Shown piece by piece: positions 1 through 8,456 of a DNA stretch of 64,000 nt (positions are counted from its first letter, which is position 1; each line of letters opens with the position of its first letter). The notes under the pieces were generated by a model that saw only the letters and a list, made by a program, of their open reading frames with translations, was not told the origin of the DNA and did not search any database. The stretch comes from VGXO01 sp964614695 (GTDB lineage Bacteria; Planctomycetota; Phycisphaerae; Phycisphaerales; SM1A02), in contig CAZTMB010000002.1 of the NCBI GenBank assembly GCA_964614695.1, positions 14,983 to 78,982 of the forward strand, written 5' to 3'. The translations under genes and the position numbers were made by a program.

Positions 1-816
1 CACGAAGTCCGAACCCGAGATCGAGAAGAACGGCACGTCCGCCTCGCCGGCGATCGCCTTGGCGAGCAGCGTCTTGCCGCATCCGGGCGGTCCGGAGAGG
101 AGCACGCCGCGGGGGATTCGTCCACCGAGTCGCTGGAAGCGCTTGGGGTTCTTGAGGAACTCGACGAGTTCGGTGACCTCTTCCTTGGCCTCGTCGATGC
201 CCGCGACGTCGTTGAAGGTGACGTTGACGGTGTCCTTGGTGCCGACGCGGTGGCGACTCTTGCCGAAGGAGCCGAGCATGCCGCCCGGACCGCCGCCGGC
301 GGCGCGAACCGACCGGGCAATGAAGAACCAGACGATCAGCAGAAGCAGCAGGACCGGGGCGATGCCGACGAGCAGCTGCACCCAGATGCTGCTGCCCGCG
401 TCGGCTTCCCAGCCGACGCCCATCTCGTCGAGCTTGTCCTGGTAGTAGGCGAACTCGCCCGGGGTGATCGAGACGAACACCGGCGTGCCCTTGTCGCCGC
501 TGGCCTCGAAGCCCGGCGTGCCGGGCTTGATCTCCGCGACGATCCGAGTGTCCTCGATGACCACCGAGCCGGGCTTGACCTTGTCCTCCTTGAGATAGGT
601 CGAGAACTGCTGGAAGGTCTCGATCTTCCGCATGCCCCGGCTTGTGCCGGTCATCACCACCCACAGCAGCACGACCAGCGCCAGCAGCGTCAGCCAGGTG
701 AACGCCTGGCGGCGGTTCTTCTGCGGCGGGGGCGCCGGCGTGCGGTTGCCACGATCGCCCGAAGCAGGCTTCTCGTCGCGGGCGTTTCGATCGGGGCGTT
801 CAGAGTTTCGGGACAT
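1..816 (-). CDS. ftsH: ATP-dependent zinc metalloprotease FtsH, N-terminal part (cut by window edge)
   Basis: Membrane-anchored AAA+ protease that degrades misfolded and regulatory membrane proteins. Only the first 272 residues are inside the window; the rest of the AAA domain and the zinc-protease HEXXH domain lie beyond base 1. Visible: a charged, Pro-rich cytoplasmic tail (1-37), transmembrane segment 1 (about 38-56), a periplasmic domain, transmembrane segment 2 (about 143-167), then the AAA domain with Walker A GPPGCGKT (242-249) and the following SGSDFV. This order is diagnostic for FtsH. It lies 42 bases downstream of the lptE-like gene on the same strand, so it may be the last gene of an envelope-biogenesis transcript. 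No good Shine-Dalgarno site precedes the ATG at 816, but the start fits the family N-terminus. Confidence 0.95.
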   Translation of the reverse strand, partial: MSRNSERPDRNARDEKPASGDRGNRTPAPPPQKNRRQAFTWLTLLALVVLLWVVMTGTSRGMRKIETFQQFSTYLKEDKVKPGSVVIEDTRIVAEIKPGTPGFEASGDKGTPVFVSITPGEFAYYQDKLDEMGVGWEADAGSSIWVQLLVGIAPVLLLLLIVWFFIARSVRAAGGGPGGMLGSFGKSRHRVGTKDTVNVTFNDVAGIDEAKEEVTELVEFLKNPKRFQRLGGRIPRGVLLSGPPGCGKTLLAKAIAGEADVPFFSISGSDFV

Positions 817-858
817 CGGAGTTCCGAGGGGAAGGGCAGGGCACGCGGCGGAGTGGGA

Positions 859-1392
859 TCACCACTCGCCCTGCAGTGAATCGACGATCTCGCGGGACAA
901 CTGCTGTACGACCTCGAATCCCGCCAGTTCAAGCGGTTCGTGGGTGGGTCGGCTCGGGATGAAGACCGCCGTGCCCACGAAGCCGTTGCGGGCGACGATC
1001 GGCTTGCCCGTCCGGAGATCGAGCCACTCGTAGTCGAGGGTCACCCGCACCGCGACCTCCTCGCCGAGCCCGGTCACGAGGCTCTTGGAGATCTCCTGCA
1101 GGCGAACGTCGGTGATCGTTCCGCGGAGGAGCGTATCCGCCGCGCCCTGTCCGGTCACCTTGTAGGGCGTGGTCGCTTCGATCTGCTTGACGATCGCCTC
1201 GGTCAGCTGTGCGGGAAGTTCCCGGGCGTACGTCCGGTTGGCGATCATCGGCACCGAGACGCTGCGGTACTGGCTCGGCCAGGCGGAGGCGGACGAGTAC
1301 CCCTCGCGAGGATCGGTGCTGCAGCCGAGCAGGCACGTCAGCGCGAACGCCGTCGCGATCAGGGCTTGAAGAAGCGATCGGGGGGCGCTCAC
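859..1392 (-). CDS. lptE: LptE-like outer-membrane lipoprotein
   Basis: A 177-residue lipoprotein with signal peptide and lipobox LLGC (Cys24). The core (YRSVSVPMIANRTYARELP, then an amphipathic stretch LTEAIVKQIEATTPYKV) resembles the LPS-assembly LptE family as annotated in planctomycetes, in which the protein plugs LptD and helps carry lipopolysaccharide to the outer leaflet. The GTG start at 1392 shares the four bases GTGA with the stop of the upstream bamD-like gene, which points to translational coupling. The family assignment is from sequence pattern and gene context; LptE is poorly conserved, so a generic outer-membrane lipoprotein is the alternative. Confidence 0.7.
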   Translation of the reverse strand: MSAPRSLLQALIATAFALTCLLGCSTDPREGYSSASAWPSQYRSVSVPMIANRTYARELPAQLTEAIVKQIEATTPYKVTGQGAADTLLRGTITDVRLQEISKSLVTGLGEEVAVRVTLDYEWLDLRTGKPIVARNGFVGTAVFIPSRPTHEPLELAGFEVVQQLSREIVDSLQGEW

Positions 1393-2612
1393 GGGGACGG
1401 CTCCGCGGGGATCGGGGACGTCGGGGCGGGTTCGAGTCCCCGGTCCGCGCCAGGCACGATCGGCGGGGGGGCGACGATTCCGATCGGCGTGGCGGCCTGT
1501 TCGGCGGCGAGCCCGAGCTTCGCCTCGCGCAAGGCGGCGTAGTCCGGGCAGCCGGCGACGGCGGAGGCGGGCATCTGCGACAGGATCGACGGGATCATCT
1601 CGAGGGCGGAGAAGGCGGCGACGGAGTCTGGGTAGGCCTCGATCATGCGGCGGATCGTGTACTCGGCGGAGATCGGGTCCTCGACCTCGAGATACCACTT
1701 CGCCGTCGCAAGCATCTTGGTGGCATCGGATTCGTAGACCCGCACCAGAAGCGCCTCGGCGCCGACCTTCTGGGCGAGCGCCGGTCGCGTGACCTGCAGT
1801 TCTCGCAGGCGGGCCTGCGCCTCGAGCAGGCCCAGCGCGTCGTACTCCGGTCCGCGGAAGTTCGCGAGATAGGAGTAGATGAGGCGAAGCCGCGCCTTGT
1901 CGATCTCCGTCGAGCGGGGGTAGTTCTCGATGAAGATGTCGTACGCCTCCGCGGCCATGAAGAGGTCGCGGCGGTCGAAGTAGAAGTCGGCGAGGGTCAT
2001 GCCTGCCTTCTCCGCGAGCGTGCTGCCGGGAAGCCGCTCCTGGATCCGGATGAGGAGCTCCTCGGCCTCGTCCGAGGCGTCGAGGATCCGGAAGGTCCCC
2101 CAGAGCTTCCGGCGAAGTCCGTTGGCGTACTGCTTGGCGATCTCGTACTCGCGCTCCAGTGCGGTCACGAAGACGCCGCTGCCGGGATAGCGCCGGATCA
2201 GCTGCTCGTAGATCATGAGCGCGTCGTACTCGTCGCCGAGGGCGAGTTTCGCGTCGCCCTGCAGCAGCAGCGCCTCCGGTCGCCACTTCGAGAACGGGGA
2301 TCGCTCGAGGAATCCCGTCACGAGGTTGAGCGCCCGCTTCGGCTCGTCGAGGCCGAGCGCCTTGCGGACCTCGAGCAGCTGGGCCTCCTCGCCGTCCGGG
2401 TCGGCCTCCGCGAGCGGCGCCCATTGGTCGTCGGTGGTCAGTTCGTATCGCTTCTCTTGCGCGAGGGCGGCGAACGACAGGGCCAAGGCCGTCGCGAAGG
2501 CCAGCAGCAGGCGCGAGACGGAGGCGAACGGAACTGGACCGAGCGGGGCCCGCGAGGCGCGAGCGATGTTCACGCCCTCTTGACTCGCGGAGCGGTTTCG
2601 AATCTCGAACAT
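1389..2612 (-). CDS. BamD-like TPR outer-membrane assembly protein
   Basis: A 407-residue exported protein. After a signal sequence (about residues 33-52, ending FAALAQ) it consists of TPR-like helical repeats: ALNLVTGFLERSPFSKWRPE, DALMIYEQLIRRYPGSGVFV, AAEAYDIFIENYPRSTEIDK. This is the pattern of BamD/YfiO, which organises the BAM complex for beta-barrel insertion. No lipobox cysteine is visible, unlike classical BamD. The C-terminal 40 residues are Pro/Ala-rich. The ATG at 2612 is chosen because a TAGCAT -10 box ends exactly six bases before it (leaderless pattern). A GTG 14 codons in would give a more conventional signal peptide, so the start is not certain. Overlap with the lptE-like gene suggests one outer-membrane biogenesis operon. 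Confidence 0.7.
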   Translation of the reverse strand: MFEIRNRSASQEGVNIARASRAPLGPVPFASVSRLLLAFATALALSFAALAQEKRYELTTDDQWAPLAEADPDGEEAQLLEVRKALGLDEPKRALNLVTGFLERSPFSKWRPEALLLQGDAKLALGDEYDALMIYEQLIRRYPGSGVFVTALEREYEIAKQYANGLRRKLWGTFRILDASDEAEELLIRIQERLPGSTLAEKAGMTLADFYFDRRDLFMAAEAYDIFIENYPRSTEIDKARLRLIYSYLANFRGPEYDALGLLEAQARLRELQVTRPALAQKVGAEALLVRVYESDATKMLATAKWYLEVEDPISAEYTIRRMIEAYPDSVAAFSALEMIPSILSQMPASAVAGCPDYAALREAKLGLAAEQAATPIGIVAPPPIVPGADRGLEPAPTSPIPAEPSP

Positions 2613-2624
2613 CGAGGCATGCTA
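2613..2624 (-). promoter_or_regulatory. -10 box of predicted leaderless transcript, bamD-like gene
   Basis: Reading the minus strand, TAGCAT (2624-2619) is followed by GCCTCG and then the ATG. With six bases between the -10 box and the start codon, transcription should begin at or next to the A of ATG. No Shine-Dalgarno site is present. Confidence 0.55.
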
Positions 2625-2794
2625 CTGCCCCTCCTCGCCGCGAACGCCTCGCTTGATCTTGGCCGACGGACGAGGCGGGACGTCGCCGATACACCCGCCT
2701 CGTGTTCGGATTCCGCGGGCGGCTTGCCGACGCCGACCACCGCCGCGCCAAGTCCCTCTCGACACCGGACGATCGAGCCCGACCGAACCCTTCG

Positions 2795-3673
2795 ATGCGC
2801 GTCGTCTGCCTCTACAACCCCATCTCGGGCGCCGGACGAGCCAGGGCCACCGCCGACTCCGTGGCCTCGGCCCTTCGTGGCCGTGGCCACGAGGTCGACC
2901 TGGTCGAGACGCGACGCGAACCCGCCGAGCACTGGCTCGAACCGCGACTCGAGGGTGCCGCCGCCCTGATCGTCTGCGGCGGCGACGGCGCGGTGCGGCT
3001 GGCGTCCCGGCCGGCCTCGCGGTTCGGCGTTCCGATCCATCAATGTCCGTCCGGGACGGAGAACCTCTTCGCGCGAGCCTTCGGCATGCGCTCGGACCCG
3101 TGGGCGATCGCGGCTGCGGTCGAAGCACGGAAGACCCGTCGGATCGACACCGGCGACGCCGCCGGAGAGCCGTTCCTGATCATGGCGTCGATCGGATTCG
3201 ACGCGGAGGTGGTCCACGACCTCGCGGCCCACCGCCATGGCCCCATCTCTCACCTCTCCTACCTCCGTCCGATCCTCCGGCAGCTTCGTTCGTGGGAGGC
3301 GCCCCGAGTCCGGGTCGCCGTCGACGGTCGCGAGATCGCCGACACCGCCGCGTTCGTGATGGTCGGAAACCTTCGGCAGTACGCCCGCGGCCTCGATCCC
3401 GCGAGGTTCGCCGATCCGGCCGATGGCGTGCTCGACGCGATGGTGTTCCCGGCACGCGGCGCGGCTTCGCTCGTGCGATGGTCGGTCGAGATCTCCGCCG
3501 GGATTCACCTTCACGATCGGAGGCTCGCCTACCGCGTCGGCGCGGTGATCGAGATCGAGAGCCCGACGCCGCTGCGGATGCAACTCGACGGCGATGCGGC
3601 GGGAGGACCGCCCGACTCCCGAACTCGAATCGAGATTCGGCCGTCGAGTCTCGACGTGCTCTTGCCGGCGTGA
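2795..3673 (+). CDS. diacylglycerol kinase-family lipid kinase
   Basis: A 292-residue protein of the YegS/DgkB lipid-kinase fold, expected to phosphorylate a lipid alcohol such as diacylglycerol with ATP at the inner membrane. The N-terminal beta strand MRVVCLYNPISGAGRA holds the nucleotide-proximal NPxSG motif; the glycine-rich loop is CGGDGAVRLA (family GGDGT, here with Ala for Thr); PSGTENLFARAFG matches the PxGTxNDFAR motif; GFDAEVV follows. The ATG at 2795 gives the usual family N-terminus. An in-frame GTG at 2702 preceded by TACACC and six bases would add 31 residues and cannot be excluded. It precedes flhF by about 120 bases; no functional link is evident. Confidence 0.85.
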   Translation: MRVVCLYNPISGAGRARATADSVASALRGRGHEVDLVETRREPAEHWLEPRLEGAAALIVCGGDGAVRLASRPASRFGVPIHQCPSGTENLFARAFGMRSDPWAIAAAVEARKTRRIDTGDAAGEPFLIMASIGFDAEVVHDLAAHRHGPISHLSYLRPILRQLRSWEAPRVRVAVDGREIADTAAFVMVGNLRQYARGLDPARFADPADGVLDAMVFPARGAASLVRWSVEISAGIHLHDRRLAYRVGAVIEIESPTPLRMQLDGDAAGGPPDSRTRIEIRPSSLDVLLPA

Positions 3674-3793
3674 GGGTCCGTTTGTGAAGCGGGCGAGGCG
3701 AGGACGCCGACATTCCCGGACGCCCGCGGGTGATGCACCGATGCTGCGCGAAGGAGTCGCGTTGCCGGCGCGGGCATGCCGCAGGAGGCCGCC

Positions 3794-5080
3794 GTGCAGA
3801 TCAGGACCTTCCGAGCTTCGACCGTCGAACGGGCGTGGGAGTTCGCTCGTCGAGAACTCGGCACGACCGTCGAACTGGTGACGACTCGCACGACACGGGA
3901 GGGCGGCTTCTTCGGTCTCGGCGGGCGACGCATCGTCGAGATCACCGTGGCGGCCGAGGAGGTCCCCCGGGAGGCATCGCCTCGCCAGGTCGTGCCCCGC
4001 TCCCGACTGTCGAAGACGGGTCCCATCGAGATCGGCGTCGCAGCCGATCGCCCCCGAATCGGCGCGAAGCGGTGGGGCGGCGAGGTGCCGGCGTCTCCGC
4101 AGGCTTCCGAGTCGCCCGCGTCTGACAAGGGACGCGACGAGCGATCGATCCTGCTCGGGGCGATCGCCCGCAACGAGGCGGCCCGGCTCGCGGTCGCCGC
4201 TCCGCTCGCGGAGATCGAAGGCGCGGTGGTCGAGGTGCTTTCGCGCGGCGAGTCGGCGTCCGATCGGGGCGCGAGGGCCGAACTGCCTGGACGCTTCCTC
4301 GAGGTCTACACGACGCTGCTCGAACAGGAACTGGATCGCCCGCTCGTCGATCGCGTGATCTCGGAGGCACGGCAGGAACTGGCTCCGGCATGCTGGCACG
4401 ACCTGAAGCTGGTGCGCGAGGCCGTGGCCGCGGCGATCGAACGGGTCCTTCCTGAAGCCGGTGAACCGGCGCCGAGCCGAAACCCTGCTCGCACGATCGC
4501 CCTCATCGGCCCCACGGGCGTCGGCAAGACCACGACGCTCGCCAAGCTGGCGGCGACCCTCAAGCTCCGCCTCGATCTTCGGGTGGGCCTCATCACGTGC
4601 GACACCTACCGCATCGCCGCGGTCGAGCAGTTGCGGACCTACGCGGAGATCATCGGGCTGCCGCTCGAGGTCGTGCAGGATCCCGACGGCATGCGGCGGG
4701 CCAAGGAGCGTTTCGCCGACGCCGACGCGGTGCTGGTGGACACCGCAGGACGGAGCCAGAACGACTCGGAGCGGCTGGTGGAACTGCAGGCCTTCATCGA
4801 CGCCGCGGAACCCGACGAGGTGCACATGGTGCTCTCGAGTGTCGCGGGCGACCGGGTCCTGCGTCGAGAGGCGGAGGCGTTCTCGCGCATCCGCGCCGAC
4901 CGGCTGCTCTTCACGAAGCTCGACGAGGCGGTGGCCTTCGGCCCGCTGTTGGGGCTCGCGGTCCGGATGAACTGCCCGGTCGGGTACGTCACCACCGGGC
5001 AGGAGGTGCCGGAGCACCTCGAGACCGCGTCGCCGAGGAGGCTTGCCGAACTGGTGCTGGGAGGAGCGGTTCGCTCGTGA
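3794..5080 (+). CDS. flhF: flagellar biosynthesis GTPase FlhF
   Basis: SRP-type GTPase that sets the site and number of flagella. The 428-residue product begins QIRTFRASTVERAWEFARRE, the typical FlhF basic N-terminal domain (includes GGFFGLGGRR). A helical N domain follows, then the G domain: G1 GPTGVGKTTT at about residue 239, then CDTYRIAAVEQLRTYAE, DTAGRSQND (G3) and TKLDEA (G4), ending with GQEVPEHLE. The GTG at 3794 is preferred over ATG 3776 because AGGAGG (3783-3788) sits five bases before it. The stop overlaps the flhG start as TGATG, so the two are co-translated, as in many polar flagellates. Confidence 0.93.
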   Translation: MQIRTFRASTVERAWEFARRELGTTVELVTTRTTREGGFFGLGGRRIVEITVAAEEVPREASPRQVVPRSRLSKTGPIEIGVAADRPRIGAKRWGGEVPASPQASESPASDKGRDERSILLGAIARNEAARLAVAAPLAEIEGAVVEVLSRGESASDRGARAELPGRFLEVYTTLLEQELDRPLVDRVISEARQELAPACWHDLKLVREAVAAAIERVLPEAGEPAPSRNPARTIALIGPTGVGKTTTLAKLAATLKLRLDLRVGLITCDTYRIAAVEQLRTYAEIIGLPLEVVQDPDGMRRAKERFADADAVLVDTAGRSQNDSERLVELQAFIDAAEPDEVHMVLSSVAGDRVLRREAEAFSRIRADRLLFTKLDEAVAFGPLLGLAVRMNCPVGYVTTGQEVPEHLETASPRRLAELVLGGAVRS

Positions 5081-6063
5081 TGGATCAGGCCACGCAACTT
5101 CGTGAACTGGCGCAGCGGCTCGGAGTGGGCAGCGTCGCGGCCCCGCCGGAACCTCCTTCCCAGCCTCGTCCTCGCGCGCCTCTGGCCGTGGCGGCGATCT
5201 CCACGACGACCAACGTTGCGGAGCCGCCGAAGCGGCTTGCCCGCGCGATCGCCGTGACCAGCGGCAAGGGCGGCGTCGGCAAGAGCAACCTGTCGGTGGG
5301 GCTCGCGATCGGCTTCGCGCGGCGCGGCCTCAAGACGTGCCTGCTCGACGCGGACCTCGGCATGGCCAATGCCGACGTCCTGTGCGGCCTGAGTCCCGAG
5401 CACACCCTCGAGTCGGTGGTTCGCGGCACGCGGCGGCTCAGCGAGGTGGTGGTGCCGGCGCCCGGCGGCTTCTTCCTGATCCCCGGCGCTTCGGGCGTGG
5501 GGCGCATCGCCAATCTGCAGGTCGCGGAGCAGCGGCGGCTGGTCGAGCAGCTTCGTCTGCTCGAGCGGACCGTCGACATGGTCGTCATCGACACCGGCGC
5601 GGGCGTTGGAAGCGGCGTGATGACGTTTGCCGCGGCCGCGGGGGTCACCCTGGTCGCGGTCACCCCCGAGCCGACCTCGATGACCGATGCCTACGGCGCG
5701 ATCAAGGTGCTCGCCGCCGAGGTGCCGGACACGCGGATCCGACTCGTGGTCAACATGGCCTCGTCGCCGACGGAAGCAAGGGGGGTCCACGAGCGCATCG
5801 ACCGCGTCAGCCGCCGATTCCTCGGCAAGGGCGTCGAGTTCGCGGGCGCGATTCCGCTCGACCCCAACCTGCCGCAGGCGGTGCGGCGTCAGCAGCCGTT
5901 GGCGGTCCTCAATCCGCAGTCGCCGGCGGCGGTCGCGGTGGACGGCATCGCGGGCATGCTCGCGGGGGAGTCCGAAGCGGGCGGTCGCATCGCCTCCGCC
6001 TCGACGGGCGAGGGAGCAGGGTTCCTGCAGCGCCTCGCAGGTTGGATTCGCCGCGCGAACTGA
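5080..6063 (+). CDS. flhG: MinD-like ATPase FlhG (flagellar number regulator)
   Basis: A 327-residue ParA/MinD-family ATPase. The deviant Walker A GKGGVGKS (62-69) follows a 55-residue tail; DADLGMANAD and the Walker B-like VVIDTGAGV come next, with MTDAYGAIK typical of FlhG. The extreme N-terminus MDQATQLRELA contains DQAxxLR, the motif by which FlhG stimulates the FlhF GTPase, and this supports both the start and the FlhG rather than MinD identity. The C-terminus LQRLAGWIRRAN looks like an amphipathic membrane-binding helix. Its ATG overlaps the flhF stop by one base. Expected role: limit flagellar number together with FlhF. Confidence 0.93.
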   Translation: MDQATQLRELAQRLGVGSVAAPPEPPSQPRPRAPLAVAAISTTTNVAEPPKRLARAIAVTSGKGGVGKSNLSVGLAIGFARRGLKTCLLDADLGMANADVLCGLSPEHTLESVVRGTRRLSEVVVPAPGGFFLIPGASGVGRIANLQVAEQRRLVEQLRLLERTVDMVVIDTGAGVGSGVMTFAAAAGVTLVAVTPEPTSMTDAYGAIKVLAAEVPDTRIRLVVNMASSPTEARGVHERIDRVSRRFLGKGVEFAGAIPLDPNLPQAVRRQQPLAVLNPQSPAAVAVDGIAGMLAGESEAGGRIASASTGEGAGFLQRLAGWIRRAN

Positions 6064-6438
6064 GGTCCTCGTCCGAGAACGCAGGTCGCTTCCGCTCCGA
6101 CGGATTCGCGGACCTTTCACCCAAGGCTGCGCGGCGTCGCGCCGATCCATCCGGACCGACGATGCGGTCTGCGCGGGCGACGACTTGGTCGCGTCGCGCG
6201 ATTTCGACTGGAGTCGGCGCGAGGAGACCTCGGCGCAATGAACACTCCAAGCCATGCGAGCGGATCGATGCGTGCGGTGCGCGTCGACGCGACGCTCGTC
6301 GAAGTTGAGGGGACCACGACCCGTCCGTATACTCCGCCCCGACCGAGCCGAGGATTGGCCGGTCGCAACGTGAACTCGAAGCCGGCGGCGACGAGTTCAC
6401 GGGTCGAGCGTTCGGATCCAGGGTCAAGGAGCGGACCA
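6064..6438 (+). other. intergenic region flhG-fliA
   Basis: A 375-base stretch with no convincing gene. A reading frame in phase with the sigma factor runs back to ATG 6238, but it has no ribosome site there and its residues do not resemble the family. The stretch carries the sigma-factor promoter at 6305-6333 and an approximately 100-base untranslated leader. Confidence 0.6.
6305..6333 (+). promoter_or_regulatory. sigma70-type promoter of the sigma-28 gene
   Basis: TTGAGG (6305-6310), exactly 17 bases, then TATACT (6328-6333). This is the best -35/-10 pair found in the window. Transcription from about 6340 would give a leader of roughly 100 bases before the ATG at 6439. Confidence 0.65.
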
Positions 6439-7401
6439 ATGCCGAAGGCGTCATCGAACGCTGTCGCGGAACCAGGGAAGGTTTCGGCGACGGCCACCAA
6501 GCGTGCCAACACCACGAAGACCGGAGCGAAGGCCGCGAGCAAGTCGCGGCCGGCGACGCTGGCGGAGGCGATCGCGGAGCCCGTCGGTCTGCCGTCGCCG
6601 AAGTCGCGTCGCCGCACTTCGCAGGTCGCGAGAGTCCCGCTCTCGCAGCGTCCGATCGAGGAGGTGTGGCTCGACTACCAGCGAGAGCCCACGCAGGAGA
6701 TCCGCAACTTCCTCATCGAGCGATATCACGACGTGGTTCGCTTCACCGCCGAGCGGATGCACATGAAGCTTCCGTCGGAGGTCGACGTCGACGACCTGAT
6801 GTCCGCGGGCCTCTTCGGCCTGATGGACGCGATCGACAACTTCGATCCCGCACGCGGCGTCAAGTTCGAGACCTACTGCGCCCAGCGGATCCGCGGCGCG
6901 ATCTTCGACGAGCTTCGTGCGATGGACTGGGTGCCGCGGCTGGTCCGCAGTCGGACCGCCAAGGTCGACCGCATCCGCAAGTCGATCGAGATGGAGACCG
7001 GTCGTCGTCCCACCGACGCCGAGGTCGCCGAGCGGCTCGACGTCTCGTCGGGCGAGTTCGAGAAGCTCAGCAAGGACTCCCGCCCCGTCGGCGTGGTGAG
7101 CCTGAGCAGAAAGTGCTTCGAGAGCGACTCGAGCCGCGACGTTCGCGAGATCGACGTGATCCGCGACACCCGGCAGGAGAACCCGGTCCACGTCATCCAG
7201 AAGCAGGATCTCCAGACGCTCATGACCCGCGGGCTCTCCCGCGCGGAGCGACTCATCCTCATCCTCTACTACTACGAGGAGATGACGATGAAGGAGATCG
7301 GAACGACCCTCGCGCTCTCCGAGAGCCGGGTCAGCCAGATGCACAGCAGCATCCTCGCCCGCCTCAAGGCTCAGATGCAGCACCGCACCAAGGACCTGTG
7401 A
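6439..7401 (+). CDS. fliA: RNA polymerase sigma factor, FliA/WhiG family (sigma-28)
   Basis: A 320-residue sigma factor expected to direct late flagellar transcription. Region 2 is IERYHDVVRFTAERM, DVDDLMSAGLFGLMDAIDNF and FETYCAQRIRGAIFDELRAM, then DWVPRLVR; region 3 is ETGRRPTDAEVAERL; region 4 is a helix-turn-helix, MTMKEIGTTLALSESRVSQM. The ATG at 6439 is preferred because AAGGAG (6426-6431) lies seven bases upstream. The first 70 residues are an Ala/Lys/Ser-rich basic tail (about 18-70) unusual for FliA. Classic FliA is about 240 residues, so the extra length is mostly this tail. It follows flhFG and ends at a strong terminator. Confidence 0.9.
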   Translation: MPKASSNAVAEPGKVSATATKRANTTKTGAKAASKSRPATLAEAIAEPVGLPSPKSRRRTSQVARVPLSQRPIEEVWLDYQREPTQEIRNFLIERYHDVVRFTAERMHMKLPSEVDVDDLMSAGLFGLMDAIDNFDPARGVKFETYCAQRIRGAIFDELRAMDWVPRLVRSRTAKVDRIRKSIEMETGRRPTDAEVAERLDVSSGEFEKLSKDSRPVGVVSLSRKCFESDSSRDVREIDVIRDTRQENPVHVIQKQDLQTLMTRGLSRAERLILILYYYEEMTMKEIGTTLALSESRVSQMHSSILARLKAQMQHRTKDL

Positions 7402-7459
7402 TCGACGAGCCGAGTCTCGCCCCGGTCACTTCGACTCGTTCGCCCATGCCCGCTCCCTC

Positions 7460-7492
7460 GACGCCGCCGATTCGCTCGGCGGCGTCTTTCTT
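7460..7492 (+). terminator. rho-independent terminator of fliA
   Basis: Perfect 11-bp stem GACGCCGCCGA / TCGGCGGCGTC (7460-7470 with 7476-7486), loop TTCGC, followed by TTTCTT. The T-run is on the plus strand, so it terminates fliA. Confidence 0.85.
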
Positions 7493-7505
7493 GTTCGGTG
7501 CGGGT

Positions 7506-8357
7506 TCAGTGGCAGGCGCCCCAGTCGCCAAGCAGGATCGAAAGGTCGCCGCTTCCGATCAGGCCGTCGCCATCGAGGTCGATCGTCGGATCCTCCGCGC
7601 CCCAGCTCCCAAAGAGCCGTCCGAGCTCCATGCCCCCGACCCAGCCGTCCCCGTCGAAGTCGCTGCGGCAGCGGCAGCGGTCGGGAACACCGTCTCCGTC
7701 GAGATCTTCCACGAGTCCATCGAGGATCGCGAAACCGTCGAGGATGCCGTCTCGATCGCAGTCGACGACCTCGATCACCTCGACGGAGTCGAGCAGGACA
7801 TGCCGGTTGGACGGTCCACCGAACGTCTCGAAGCGAAGCATCGAGACGGCATCCGTGGCGGTGAACTCCACGATGGTTCGCGCCGCGATCTGAGGCATGC
7901 AGAACGGGCCGTCGGGAGGCAGGAAGAGCATCGCGCTGAAGCCCGGCGCAGAGATCTTGAGCGGAACCATGGCCCCGCTCGGCGATTCGACCCAGCGGGT
8001 GAAGCGGATCGCATGCCGCATGCCGGATCGCGTGGAGATCGCTTGCGACACGGATCCGCCGCCTCCGTCCTGCCCGAGCCTGAGCCATCGCCCACCCTCG
8101 GCCGGACCCTCGAGGCAGTCCGCCTCGCGGCCGCGCAACTCGGCGCCGGCGCCGCCGAGGACCCAGCCGGGTAGCAAGGCGTCGCCGGATGGCAGCGACT
8201 CGACGACCTCGCAGCAGCCGTTCACGGTTCCCGCGACCGAGGTCTGCTCGAAGCCACCGTTGAAGACCAGGTTCTGTCCCGACGCCATCGAAGCGATCGA
8301 CAGCGTGATCGGGGCCACGATCGCCTGCGGCAAGCGCGAAGGACGCGCCATCGACAT
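7506..8357 (-). CDS. secreted protein with dockerin-like EF-hand C-terminus
   Basis: A 283-residue exported protein of unknown function. A signal peptide (ending about ASG-Q, residue 28) leads into NLVFNGGFEQTS, the usual start of a DUF642/PEP-CTERM-like lectin fold, with a body of about 160 residues. Then come calcium-loop repeats DCDRDGILD and DLDGDGVPD, and two dockerin-like EF hands, DFDGDGWVGGMELGRLFGSW and DLDGDGLIGSGDLSILLGDW, ending GACH. This ending is common in Phycisphaerae and probably serves surface anchoring or sorting (inference). AGGGAG (8368-8363) five bases before the ATG fixes the start. It has no co-directional partner, and its leader contains a long stem-loop. Confidence 0.75.
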   Translation of the reverse strand: MSMARPSRLPQAIVAPITLSIASMASGQNLVFNGGFEQTSVAGTVNGCCEVVESLPSGDALLPGWVLGGAGAELRGREADCLEGPAEGGRWLRLGQDGGGGSVSQAISTRSGMRHAIRFTRWVESPSGAMVPLKISAPGFSAMLFLPPDGPFCMPQIAARTIVEFTATDAVSMLRFETFGGPSNRHVLLDSVEVIEVVDCDRDGILDGFAILDGLVEDLDGDGVPDRCRCRSDFDGDGWVGGMELGRLFGSWGAEDPTIDLDGDGLIGSGDLSILLGDWGACH

Positions 8358-8408
8358 CGTTTCTCCCTTGCCGGGGGCGAGACCGGCAGATGACGCGCCC
8401 GTGCGTCG

Positions 8409-8456
8409 GGTGTTCCCATCCCACGCACCGGCGCCAACCGGGGTGGGGAGAACACC
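8409..8456 (-). promoter_or_regulatory. extended stem-loop in the leader of the dockerin-like gene
   Basis: GGTGTTC (8409-8415) pairs with GAACACC (8450-8456). Inside, after a small internal loop, CCCAC (8420-8424) pairs with GTGGG (8443-8447), and the core contains CCGG...CCGG. It lies 52-99 bases upstream of the ATG at 8357. Whether it acts as RNA or DNA is unknown. Confidence 0.4.

Noticed and set aside
2702..2794. Upstream GTG start of the lipid kinase gene after TACACC and six bases
   Set aside because: The box lacks the final T and the added 31 residues do not fit the family N-terminus. Noted as an alternative only.
1209..2969. Plus-strand open frame of 586 codons opposite the bamD/lptE-like genes
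   Set aside because: It is antisense to genes with clear signal peptides, lipobox and TPR pattern, and its own sequence resembles no family.
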